From an uncultured Porphyromonadaceae bacterium (GTDB lineage Bacteria; Bacteroidota; Bacteroidia; Bacteroidales; Porphyromonadaceae): a stretch of 57,775 bases of DNA. Below are positions 25,042-32,558 of the stretch, piece after piece. How positions within the stretch are numbered: position 1 is the stretch's first letter; each line of letters opens with the position of its first letter. Below the pieces are notes generated by a model. The model worked only from the letters and a program-made list of their open reading frames with translations, did no database searches and was not told the DNA's origin. Location: contig CAMYAB010000011.1 in NCBI GenBank assembly GCA_947253625.1, positions 1 through 57,775 on the forward strand, read 5' to 3'. The position numbers were made by a program, and so were the translations under genes.

Positions 25042-25791
25042 ATGTCTAAATATATCAAACGTATCCTCATATCTCAGCCCAAACCCTCATCCCCTCGGTC
25101 CCCCTATTTCGACCTAGCCAAGGAGTACGGTCTGGAGCTGACCTTTCGGCCCCTATTCACCCTTGAGCCACTCACCACACGAGAGCTACGTGACCAAAAG
25201 ATAGACCCGGCGGACTACACCTCACTCGTGCTGACCTCCAGGACAATGACCGACCACCTCTTCACGCTCCTCAAGGAAATGCGGATCGAGCTGTCGGACA
25301 ACTACAAGTACTACTGCCTCTCCGAGATGATCGTAGGCTACCTCCAAAAGTACATCACGGTACGAAAGCGCAAGGTATATACACCGGAGACAAGTGGCAA
25401 CCACGAGGAGCTGCTGGATATGATCCTCAAGCACAAAAAAGAACGCTTCCTGATCCCAACCACCGAGGGGCAAAAGGAGGATCTTTTTGCCAGACTGGAC
25501 GAAGAGGGAATAGAGTATGACCGCTACGTGATTACGCGTACCGTCTTCTCGTCCTTTACACCTGAGGAGCTGGATGCCTTTGATGGGATTTTATTTTTTA
25601 GCCCCAATGGCGTAAACTCCCTGTTTCACAACCACCCCAATTTTGTCCAAGGCGATCGTCTGATGGGCTGTCTGGGCGAAGGGACCAAGCAAGCCATGGA
25701 GGAGCAAGGACTAAGGGTGGATATCGTCGCACCCACTCCCCAATACCCAAGCATGACCGCGGCGCTGGCAGACGTGCTCAAAAAGCACTAA
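25042..25791 (+). CDS. hemD: Uroporphyrinogen-III synthase family protein
   Basis: The fold is that of uroporphyrinogen-III synthase, which would cyclise hydroxymethylbilane for tetrapyrrole synthesis. The start at MSKYIKRILISQPKP gives 249 residues; the open frame continues upstream to 24940, but that part overlaps the DUF4271 gene and is not conserved. Typical features are SLVLTSRTMTDHL, the middle RFLIPTTEGQKEDL, and GILFFSPNGVNSLF near the second domain. No other haem genes are in the window, and some relatives in this group may have lost the enzymatic role, so activity is not certain. Confidence 0.82.
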   Translation: MSKYIKRILISQPKPSSPRSPYFDLAKEYGLELTFRPLFTLEPLTTRELRDQKIDPADYTSLVLTSRTMTDHLFTLLKEMRIELSDNYKYYCLSEMIVGYLQKYITVRKRKVYTPETSGNHEELLDMILKHKKERFLIPTTEGQKEDLFARLDEEGIEYDRYVITRTVFSSFTPEELDAFDGILFFSPNGVNSLFHNHPNFVQGDRLMGCLGEGTKQAMEEQGLRVDIVAPTPQYPSMTAALADVLKKH

Positions 25792-25794
25792 ACC

Positions 25795-26190
25795 ATGCAC
25801 AACGGACTAGCCAAGCAGGAGCGTCTCTACCTGAAAGAGGAGATCAACACCCTCTTTGCAGGCAAGCAGGGCTTTGTGTGCTATCCCGTGCGAGTGGTCT
25901 ATACACTTGTCCCCACCTCTGTATCCACTCCTCCGGTCAAGATCATCCTCAGCGTCCCCAAACGCCTACACAAGCACGCTGTGGCGCGCAACCGGATCAA
26001 ACGTCTCTACCGAGAGTGCTATCGGACCAACAAACACAGCCTCACCGACTTTGTCCAAGCCCTGGGTCTCGGGACGCTGTTGGTCGGCTTTGTCTACCTC
26101 TCGGACGAAGTCTGCTCATATGCTCAAGCCGAAAAAAGTACTCGGATCGCACTCGACAAACTGCTGAAAAGACTTCACGATGATGGCTAA
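25795..26190 (+). CDS. rnpA: Ribonuclease P protein component
   Basis: This is the protein subunit that helps the RNase P RNA cut 5' leaders from tRNA precursors. Its 131 residues carry the diagnostic basic helix KHAVARNRIKRLYRECYR and the preceding SVPKRLHK. It begins three bases after hemD and overlaps yidD by 11 bases. The rnpA-yidD pair is widely conserved. Confidence 0.95.
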   Translation: MHNGLAKQERLYLKEEINTLFAGKQGFVCYPVRVVYTLVPTSVSTPPVKIILSVPKRLHKHAVARNRIKRLYRECYRTNKHSLTDFVQALGLGTLLVGFVYLSDEVCSYAQAEKSTRIALDKLLKRLHDDG

Positions 26191-26425
26191 GATGATGGCT
26201 AAAATCACCCAATACATCGTCGCTCTCCTCATCCTACCCATCAGAGGCTATCAGCGGTATATCAGCCCGCTCTTGCCACCGGTGTGTCGGTTCACACCGA
26301 CCTGCAGCCAATATGCGATTGAAGCACTCCGCAAGCACGGCCCTATCAAGGGACTTGCGCTGGCCATTTGGCGGATACTTCGTTGCAATCCTTTTGGTGG
26401 GAGCGGGTACGACCCTGTGCCATGA
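26180..26425 (+). CDS. yidD: Membrane protein insertion efficiency factor YidD
   Basis: This 81-residue protein has an amphipathic N-terminus and the family motif: RGYQRYISPLLPPVCRF, then PTCSQYAIEAL and LRCNPFGGSGYDPVP. It is thought to assist YidC-dependent insertion of inner-membrane proteins. Its start repeats MMAKMMAK, so the true start could be either of two in-frame ATGs, 26180 or 26192. It overlaps rnpA upstream and tatD downstream. Confidence 0.95.
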   Translation: MMAKMMAKITQYIVALLILPIRGYQRYISPLLPPVCRFTPTCSQYAIEALRKHGPIKGLALAIWRILRCNPFGGSGYDPVP

Positions 26426-27180
26426 CACCGGTCGACCGCAGCACAGTGTCTCGGCCTGATAGGCCGGAGTGCAAGACCCCCCGGTTGCTGGACTTTCACA
26501 CCCACCGCACCGGCTGCGAGTACTATCGGGGGACAGACACGATCATCGTCCAAAGCACCTATCTGAGTGAGGAGCCTTGTCCCAGGGCTGACTACTACAC
26601 CACCGGCATCCATCCCATGGAGGTCGAAGAGGCCAAGCAGGTACTAGGTCGAGGGGTTGAGTACCTTAGGGAAGTTATTTTTGCAAAACGGGAGCAGACC
26701 TCTGCTCCCTTGCTTGCTTTGGGGGAATTGGGGTGGGACAATCGCTCCTCCGGCTTGTCGCTCTCCGAGCAGTCCAAGCTGGTCAGCTGGCAGTTGGATC
26801 TAGCTGAGGAGCTAGGTCTGCCGGTCGTCTTTCATATCGTAGGGGGATGGGATTTGCTTTTGGCGGAGCAGCGCTCACGCACACGGCACACAGCCTGGTG
26901 GGTCCATGGCTTTAGAGGCAAGCCCGGTCTATTGGATCAGCTTCGCCGGGCCGGTATATCAGTGGGGCTATCCCCTCGCTATACTTGGGGCAGTTGTCCG
27001 GAGCCGGGGTCGTTCTTACTGGAGACAGATGAGGAGATCGGCACGCTTGCGGAGAGTTATCGGCGAGCCGGTATAGCCCTAGGCATGCGCCCGGACCTCT
27101 TGGCTCATCATTTGCTCTCCACTTTTGCCGAGTTGGTTGAGCGACATCACCTCCCCTTGAGTAGGAGTCTTTGTCTCTAG
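26422..27180 (+). CDS. TatD family metal-dependent hydrolase
   Basis: This is a TIM-barrel metal-dependent hydrolase; family members act as DNases or on other phosphoesters. From the ATG that overlaps the yidD stop (ATGA) it has 252 residues. Metal ligands are visible as HTH (FHTHRTG), Glu in GELGWD, His in VFHIVGG and VHGFRG, and Asp in LLETDEE. An upstream frame to 26368 exists but lies wholly within yidD. Its stop codon falls in a CTAG shared with the convergent gene. Confidence 0.88.
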   Translation: MTPVDRSTVSRPDRPECKTPRLLDFHTHRTGCEYYRGTDTIIVQSTYLSEEPCPRADYYTTGIHPMEVEEAKQVLGRGVEYLREVIFAKREQTSAPLLALGELGWDNRSSGLSLSEQSKLVSWQLDLAEELGLPVVFHIVGGWDLLLAEQRSRTRHTAWWVHGFRGKPGLLDQLRRAGISVGLSPRYTWGSCPEPGSFLLETDEEIGTLAESYRRAGIALGMRPDLLAHHLLSTFAELVERHHLPLSRSLCL

Positions 27181-27632
27181 CGTTTTCCGAAAAGTCCTCT
27201 TGTCACCAGTTTTAGAGCCGACCCCACGAATCTACCACCTCTCCTGAGGCCAAAGGAGAGAAGTTGTTGTTGCCCCAGGGTGATTGCGAGGGGGATGATC
27301 AGGTTTTCGGTCAGTTTGAGCCAAGTTGGTTTGTCGGTTGACTTGGTCTTAGGTCTTTCGACTCGGTCGCGATCGCTTGGAGCAGTCGGTGCGATGAGTC
27401 GGGTCTCAGGTCGGTACACGCCCAAGCCCAGTCCTCCCACTATTCTAGCCAGTCGTGGGCTTCGCTTGGCGATGGCTTCGGTGGCTGTTGCACCGATCAT
27501 TACCGGGCCATTTTGGGCGAGGTAGCCAAGGTTATTACCCAGCCTCATGCGGCTCTCCATCATTTCTCTCTCCAGTCGCTCTTGTCGCGCCTGTAGCCTT
27601 TCTTTGTAGTTATTATCGGTCGTATGGGTCAT
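27177..27632 (-). CDS. Hypothetical protein, third gene of ytxH cluster
   Basis: This 151-residue protein belongs to no family I recognise. The N-terminus is a charged helix (about 8-32, rich in Arg, Glu and Gln), a Gly/Ala-rich part follows, then a Pro/Lys-rich linker (about 85-105), then a mildly hydrophobic helix and a basic C-terminus. It follows the holin-like gene by 31 bases on the same strand. By position and size it resembles YqjK, the third gene of the enterobacterial yqjD-yqjE-yqjK set, though I see no clear sequence match. It converges on tatD, both ending in one CTAG. Confidence 0.6.
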   Translation of the reverse strand: MTHTTDNNYKERLQARQERLEREMMESRMRLGNNLGYLAQNGPVMIGATATEAIAKRSPRLARIVGGLGLGVYRPETRLIAPTAPSDRDRVERPKTKSTDKPTWLKLTENLIIPLAITLGQQQLLSFGLRRGGRFVGSALKLVTRGLFGKR

Positions 27633-27663
27633 GGTGTCTCACTTATCTTGCCGGGGTCCTTTT

Positions 27664-28134
27664 TTAGTCCAGCTGTACAATATCTGTATCGGTACCGGTT
27701 GCGATCGTTGCCTGCTCGGTCGGGGAAGTTTGCATGGCGGCCGCATCTTGCTCACGTTGCTCAAGGGCATCAAGCCTCTTGGAGATGATCTTGGCGGTGT
27801 AGTGACCACACACTTTGGTGCGCAGAAGTATTAGGACGACGATGATCAGCAGCAGCACCCCTGTGAAGCACAGACTGGCGAGTGCCAGGCTCTGCAGCGC
27901 TGTCTCCGGGGCTCCGTGTACAAAAAGGAGGCTAAGCCCAAATACAAGGGTCAGGCACAAAAAAAGGAAAAAGAAAGCCACCACCACCCCAATGAATGCC
28001 AAGTAGCTCCAGCGGACGACCTTGGGGACTCCCTTTTCTAGGGCTTTCAGCCGGTAGAGCTCCGAGTAGTGGTCTGCAAGCGATAGCAGATCCTGCTTTG
28101 TCTCTGCGATGAGTGATCTAAACGTCTTTGCCAT
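27664..28134 (-). CDS. Phage holin family (YqjE-like) membrane protein
   Basis: This protein has 156 residues from MAKTFRSLIAETK; a longer frame to 28227 would cross a terminator hairpin and is rejected. A charged helix (about 1-35) is followed by two transmembrane segments (about 42-70 and 82-110) and a charged tail. This is the pattern of the holin-like YqjE family, which in most bacteria is a chromosomal envelope protein and not a lysis gene. It lies between ytxH and the hypothetical gene. Confidence 0.75.
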   Translation of the reverse strand: MAKTFRSLIAETKQDLLSLADHYSELYRLKALEKGVPKVVRWSYLAFIGVVVAFFFLFLCLTLVFGLSLLFVHGAPETALQSLALASLCFTGVLLLIIVVLILLRTKVCGHYTAKIISKRLDALEQREQDAAAMQTSPTEQATIATGTDTDIVQLD

Positions 28135-28206
28135 TATCTTTTTTTGTCTGTCGGTAGTTCTGCATGAGGTCCGGACGTGGTTGTGCGTCACGGCTGTACC
28201 AAAAAA

Positions 28207-28269
28207 AGTGCCCGCAAGTGAGACCACCGGTACTCTGACCGGGAAGTGTCACCTGCAGGCCTCTGTTTT
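28207..28269 (-). terminator. Hairpin terminator after ytxH
   Basis: On the minus strand GCCTGCAGGTGA pairs with TCACTTGCGGGC (two G-T wobbles), with an inner CCGGT/ACCGG stem, followed by seven T (28201-28207). A/T runs on the other flank make it possibly bidirectional. It separates ytxH from the holin-like gene, so read-through may set their ratio. Confidence 0.65.
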
Positions 28270-28289
28270 TTTGTAGTACCGGATAGAGC

Positions 28290-28706
28290 TCAATCCTTTT
28301 GGTCGAGTGCCTCCTTGAGGTTCTTGGAGATTTCCTTGCCTTCCTTGAGGGCTTCTTTCTTCATCTCCTCGAGCTCCTCTTTGGTGAGCTCTGCTAGCTC
28401 TTCAAAGGACTCTCTACTCTTTCTTCCCAGGTTCAGTGCCGAATCCATGGCGTCGTTGAGGGCATTCTGAGCGTCCTCCTTGGCATCCGCAAATCTACGG
28501 CTGAGATCGCGTCCAGCCTTGCGAGCGCGGATCCGCCCCTCATAGTAGACGTCTTTCAGGCTTTCGCCGGCACGCTCTGCCTTGTCGGACATATCGTCGA
28601 TGAACTTATTGCGCTTCTCCTCATCAGAAAAGTAAGCGATGCAGGCTCCTATGGCCGTTCCGATTGCCACGCCGATCAGTACTTTCAGTCCGTTTTTGTT
28701 GCTCAT
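28290..28706 (-). CDS. YtxH domain-containing protein
   Basis: This 138-residue protein has a glycine-rich N-terminal transmembrane helix (LIGVAIGTAIGACIAYF, about 10-26) and then a long, highly charged helix with 11-residue periodicity, as in YtxH and LEA-like stress proteins. It is probably an inner-membrane protein with a cytoplasmic coiled tail. It is first in the cluster with the holin-like and hypothetical genes, and has a good promoter at 28758-28789. Confidence 0.82.
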   Translation of the reverse strand: MSNKNGLKVLIGVAIGTAIGACIAYFSDEEKRNKFIDDMSDKAERAGESLKDVYYEGRIRARKAGRDLSRRFADAKEDAQNALNDAMDSALNLGRKSRESFEELAELTKEELEEMKKEALKEGKEISKNLKEALDQKD

Positions 28707-28757
28707 AATCTTATCTATTTTAGTAAGTTACATTTTATTTTCTGTTTCTGTCTTTTA

Positions 28758-28789
28758 CAAAGATACTGATTTTTATCCGAAGCGACAAC
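28758..28789 (-). promoter_or_regulatory. Promoter of ytxH
   Basis: On the minus strand GTTG (28786-28789), a 20-base spacer and TATCTTTG (28758-28765). It lies about 52 bases before the ytxH start. The same GTTG-N20-TAnnTTTG layout precedes yceD. Confidence 0.65.
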
Positions 28790-28940
28790 CCTACTTCCGA
28801 CCGAGAAGACGGATGGACTTGGAGCTTTTCTGCCAGAGCACTGGGTAAAAGGGTGCTTCGAGTAGCCCAAAATCACCAAAAACACACGCTGGAAAAAGTG
28901 CGGTTTTTAGAGCGGTTTTTAGAGTTTTACAAACAACAGA

Positions 28941-29050
28941 GAATCAATTGATTGCAAGCAGCCCCAGGTTTCACGGATAGAAGCGATCGGTTTCACGGAT
29001 AGAAGCAAAACTTTTCTCGGACAGAAGCAATCGTTTAGACGGATAGAAAA
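28941..29050 (-). repeat. 22-bp tandem repeat element, copy B (reverse)
   Basis: Read on the minus strand, four 22-bp units: a degenerate unit (29035-29050), one with two changes (GCTTCTGTCCGAGAAA, 29013-29028), and two exact cores GCTTCTATCCGTGAAA (28991-29006 and 28969-28984). The linkers AGTTTT and CCGATC are the same as in copies A and C. The tail is more diverged. Confidence 0.88.
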
Positions 29051-29061
29051 AATACGGTGAT

Positions 29062-29098
29062 AAAAAAATCCCCCTCCACTTGAGCCATCGGAGGGGGG
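29062..29098 (-). terminator. Terminator-like hairpin with no upstream gene
   Basis: On the minus strand an 8-bp G/C stem (29090-29097 with 29070-29077) is followed by seven T (29062-29068). No minus-strand gene lies upstream of it, as prmA runs the other way. It could end an antisense transcript from the prmA promoter region. Confidence 0.5.
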
Positions 29099-29131
29099 CG
29101 AAATACCTTTTTTCATCAATACCAATTTGTG

Positions 29132-29139
29132 TAACTTTG
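29132..29139 (+). promoter_or_regulatory. -7 promoter element of prmA operon
   Basis: TAACTTTG matches TAnnTTTG, 68 bases before the prmA ATG. Confidence 0.45.
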
Positions 29140-29206
29140 GGGTACAGTCCATCCAGCTGTAGGACACTGGCATTATCGGACTTTTTTTAGACGATCATTG
29201 ACCTCC

Positions 29207-30064
29207 ATGAACTACATACAAGTAAACTTTGACCTGCCTTCACAGGCCTCTACGGATCTCCAAGACACCCTCTCCTATCTGCTGGGTGAGATGGGGTATG
29301 AGTCCTTTTTTGTACAAGAGAGTGGCGTGTACAGTGCCTATATACAGGAGCCAAACTTTTGTGCCAAGAGCCTGAGAGAGCTCGTGGAGTCGCATCCTCT
29401 ACTGCAGTCTCTGAAGATCAGCTACGAGTACGACTTGGTCCCGTCCGAGGATTGGAACAAGGTATGGGAGCGCCACTACTACGCTCCGGTGGAGGTCCTT
29501 CCGGGCAAGCTGGGGGTGCGGGCTTCGTTTCATGACCCCATGCCGTCGGTGGAGCAGGAGCTGATCATTGACCCCAGGATGGCTTTTGGGACAGGCAACC
29601 ATGCGACCACTCTCGGCATGCTGCGTCTGCTGAGCGAGATCGACACGAGTGGCAAGCAAGTGATTGACATGGGCTGTGGCAGTGGCATACTGGGGATATA
29701 TGCGATGAAAAGGGGGGCCAAGCACTGTCTCTGCATAGATATTGATGATGCAGCTGTCGAAAATGCCAAGTACAATGCCGAGCAAAACAACGTCTCAATA
29801 GAGGTGAAACATGGCACCGCTGACACGCTGAAAGGGCTGGCACCGGTGGATATCCTCCTGGCCAATATCAATCGCAACATCATACTGGAGGACTGCGGGC
29901 GGTATGTGGCCGCGCTCAGACCCGAGGGCGAACTATTACTGAGTGGATTTTTGGGCACCGATGTCCCGATGATAGAGGAGGCACTCCTACGACTGGGCTG
30001 GGTGACATGCGACCTAACCAACCCCTCCGGTGAGTGGGTGGCCATGAGACTAACCAAAGAATAA
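29207..30064 (+). CDS. prmA: Ribosomal protein L11 methyltransferase PrmA
   Basis: This SAM-dependent enzyme methylates ribosomal protein L11. The ATG at 29207 gives 285 residues; a TTG nine bases earlier is less likely. An N-terminal L11-recognition domain (about 1-120) is followed by the methyltransferase fold with AFGTGNHATT, the SAM motif VIDMGCGSGILGIYA and the LLANINRNI catalytic region. It starts a tight plus-strand run, with pfkA 22 bases on. Confidence 0.94.
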   Translation: MNYIQVNFDLPSQASTDLQDTLSYLLGEMGYESFFVQESGVYSAYIQEPNFCAKSLRELVESHPLLQSLKISYEYDLVPSEDWNKVWERHYYAPVEVLPGKLGVRASFHDPMPSVEQELIIDPRMAFGTGNHATTLGMLRLLSEIDTSGKQVIDMGCGSGILGIYAMKRGAKHCLCIDIDDAAVENAKYNAEQNNVSIEVKHGTADTLKGLAPVDILLANINRNIILEDCGRYVAALRPEGELLLSGFLGTDVPMIEEALLRLGWVTCDLTNPSGEWVAMRLTKE

Positions 30065-30085
30065 CAATGTGATCCCACACAACTA

Positions 30086-31126
30086 ATGAATACTACCATG
30101 GAAGAAGATAAAGACCTAAACACAATAGCTCCAAGCACCAAACTATACCGTGGCATCCGGTGTGTCGGCATCCTGACCAGTGGAGGTGATGCTCCCGGGA
30201 TGAACTCCGCCATCCGTGCCGTGACCCGCTGTGCGATCGCCTATGGTCTGACGGTAAAAGGAATCTACAGAGGGTACAAGGGGCTGATCGATGGTGCGAT
30301 CAAGGAGTTGCAGACAGAGAATGTCAGCAACATCATCCAACGAGGAGGGACCAAGCTCAAGACAGCAAGGAGCAAAGAATTCATGACCAAAGAGGGACGA
30401 AAGCAGGCGTACGAAAACATGGTGAAGGAGGGAATAGATGCCCTCGTGGTGATCGGCGGTGACGGCTCTCTGTCGGGGGCTCGCATCTTTGCCAACGAGT
30501 ACGACATCCCTATCGTCGGCATACCGGCCTCTATCGACAACGACCTATCCGGCACCGACCGGACCATAGGATACGCCACCGCACTCAACACCATCATGGA
30601 GGCGGTGGATAAGCTACGCGACACTGCAAGCTCGCATGACCGACTGTTTGTCGTGGAGGTGATGGGTAGAGACTCCGGTTTTTTGGCCCTCAACGGTGCC
30701 ATAGCAAGTGGTGCAGAGGTAGCTGTAATCCCGGAGTACAAAGCCTCCGAGGAGCAGATGAACAACATGATTAGCAGTGGCTTTAGGAAGAGCAAAAACA
30801 GCGCCATCATCCTTGTCGCTGAGAGCGAAAAGACAGGCGGAGCGATGGGCGTGGCTGAGCGAATAGAGGCCGCTCATCCTGAGTATGAGGCCCGAGTCGT
30901 GATCTTGGGACACATACAGCGAGGAGGCAGCCCCTGCGCACAGGATCGTATCCTGGCCAGCCGAATGGGTGTCGCCGCCGTGGATGCACTGCTGGACGGA
31001 CAACGCAACGTAATGATCGGCATCCAAAACGACCAGCTCATCAATGTCCCCTTTTCGAGAGCCATAAAAGACGACAAGATAATGCAAGAAAGCGACTACC
31101 GGGTGCTGAATGTACTGGCTCTGTAA
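30086..31126 (+). CDS. pfkA: 6-phosphofructokinase
   Basis: This enzyme phosphorylates fructose 6-phosphate in glycolysis. The 346 residues contain ILTSGGDAPGMN (29-40), GGDGS (124-128) and SIDNDLSGTD with the catalytic Asp at 151. Gly at the GGDGS position and the absence of the PPi-enzyme GGDD pattern suggest ATP as phosphate donor. The N-terminus is about 20 residues longer than in the E. coli enzyme. It is the middle gene between prmA and the HAD/hotdog fusion. Confidence 0.95.
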   Translation: MNTTMEEDKDLNTIAPSTKLYRGIRCVGILTSGGDAPGMNSAIRAVTRCAIAYGLTVKGIYRGYKGLIDGAIKELQTENVSNIIQRGGTKLKTARSKEFMTKEGRKQAYENMVKEGIDALVVIGGDGSLSGARIFANEYDIPIVGIPASIDNDLSGTDRTIGYATALNTIMEAVDKLRDTASSHDRLFVVEVMGRDSGFLALNGAIASGAEVAVIPEYKASEEQMNNMISSGFRKSKNSAIILVAESEKTGGAMGVAERIEAAHPEYEARVVILGHIQRGGSPCAQDRILASRMGVAAVDALLDGQRNVMIGIQNDQLINVPFSRAIKDDKIMQESDYRVLNVLAL

Positions 31127-31151
31127 CGTTTTATTTTAGAGCAACCAAATA

Positions 31152-32423
31152 ATGAACCCTAAGTATAACAAGAAGTCGTACCCTTTTGCGTACCGTATCC
31201 TGGCACTTGATCTGGATGGGACGGTGCTGGATGATGAGAAAAAGATACACCCATCCACCTACAACGCACTCCTGGAAGTGCAACGCGAGGGCTTGACCCT
31301 GGTGATCGCCACCGGCCGACCGACCTATGGCGCAGCTCCGATAGCTCGTGAGCTACAAATGGACAAGTACGGAGGCTACTTGATGTCCTACAACGGAGGA
31401 AAAATAACCTCCTGTGCAGATGGACAAGTACTCGGACGCAAAACAATCCCCCTCGAGATCGTAAACGAGCTGTACGAGATCGTCAAGCAACGAAAAGGGG
31501 TGGAGATGATCACCTACACGAGAGAGGAGATTATAGCCGAGGACAAGGACAACCGACACATCCAGGCCGAGAGCAAGATAGACTTTGAGATGCCGATACG
31601 CGAAGTGAAGTCTCTACCCGACGCCCTGACGAGAGCACCACTCAAATGTGCTTTGGTGGGAGATGGAGAGGAGTTATTGTCCCTCAAGAGCGAGCTGGAG
31701 GCTCATTTTGAAAACAGACTCTCATTTTTCGTATCCGCAGAGAGCTTCATCGAGGTAGTACCCAATGGAGTAGACAAGGGGTACAGCTTGGATTTTCTCC
31801 TAAAAGACCTAGGGATCCCACGCAAAGAAGTCGTGGCTGTAGGTGACAACTACAACGACCTGCGTATGATCCAAATGTCCGGACTGGGAGTGGCCATGGC
31901 CAATGCCTCCGAAGCCGTCAAGAGGGTGGCCGACTACGTCACACTGTCCAACAATGAAGATGGGATAAGGCACTTCATCAACAAGTACCTCCTATACCCC
32001 GAGGAAAAAGAGGAGCAGATCTCGGTCGACCTCATCAATCAAATGCAAAAAAATACCCTAATGGAAAGTTTGGGAATCACGGTCACCAAGCTGTCCGAAG
32101 GGTACGTGGAGGCTACTATGCCCGTAGACCGACGCACTCGGCAACCGATGGGCATCCTACACGGAGGTGCCTCTCTGGCCTTGGCCGAGACTCTCGCCGG
32201 ATATGGCTCGCTGGTACTCCTGCACAACAACGAAATACAAGTGGGGATGCAGGTCAGTGGCAACCACATCAGCACCGCACACGAAGGCGATGTGGTCAAG
32301 GGCATAGCCACCATCATCCACAGAGGACGGAGCACCCACCTCTGGAATGTCGAGATTCGCTCCGAAGCCGATGAGGTAATCTGCTCTGCACGTGTACTCA
32401 ACAGCATCCTCAAAAAACGCTAA
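31152..32423 (+). CDS. HAD-IIB (Cof-type) phosphatase fused to hotdog thioesterase
   Basis: Two enzymes are joined in one 423-residue chain. Residues 1-285 form a Cof-type HAD hydrolase: DLDGT with nucleophile Asp20, Lys209 in DKGYSLDF, and GDNYND (231-236). Residues about 290-423 form a hotdog-fold thioesterase. HGGASLALAET (337-347, catalytic Glu346 expected), GNHISTAHEGDVV and ARVLNSIL closely follow the YdiI/MenI type, which hydrolyses 1,4-dihydroxy-2-naphthoyl-CoA in menaquinone synthesis. The HAD substrate is unknown. No stop or frameshift is seen at the junction. It lies 25 bases after pfkA. Confidence 0.88.
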   Translation: MNPKYNKKSYPFAYRILALDLDGTVLDDEKKIHPSTYNALLEVQREGLTLVIATGRPTYGAAPIARELQMDKYGGYLMSYNGGKITSCADGQVLGRKTIPLEIVNELYEIVKQRKGVEMITYTREEIIAEDKDNRHIQAESKIDFEMPIREVKSLPDALTRAPLKCALVGDGEELLSLKSELEAHFENRLSFFVSAESFIEVVPNGVDKGYSLDFLLKDLGIPRKEVVAVGDNYNDLRMIQMSGLGVAMANASEAVKRVADYVTLSNNEDGIRHFINKYLLYPEEKEEQISVDLINQMQKNTLMESLGITVTKLSEGYVEATMPVDRRTRQPMGILHGGASLALAETLAGYGSLVLLHNNEIQVGMQVSGNHISTAHEGDVVKGIATIIHRGRSTHLWNVEIRSEADEVICSARVLNSILKKR

Positions 32424-32558
32424 CGACACCCCACGGAGAGAGAACAAGCCCGAGAACAAAGGTTTTTTTCGAAAAAATAAAGAACTTTGGAATATTTAGG
32501 GTAACTTCGCAGACATGGTTCTACTTCACCAGAACCGCAACTCCTTGTATACGCAACC

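Larger units (their letters stand above)
28707..29206. other. Divergent intergenic region ytxH / prmA
   Basis: No gene is seen. The region contains the ytxH promoter, a 12-bp tandem duplication (CGGTTTTTAGAG at 28901-28912 and 28913-28924), repeat element copy B, a minus-strand terminator-like hairpin (29062-29098) and a prmA promoter element (29132-29139). Confidence 0.6.

Noticed and set aside
27664..28134. Holin-like gene as a prophage remnant
   Set aside because: No endolysin, integrase or structural phage genes nearby, and it sits beside ytxH as in non-phage clusters.
28135..28227. N-terminal extension of the holin-like protein
   Set aside because: It would run through the end of the ytxH terminator hairpin; the ATG at 28134 begins the recognisable protein.
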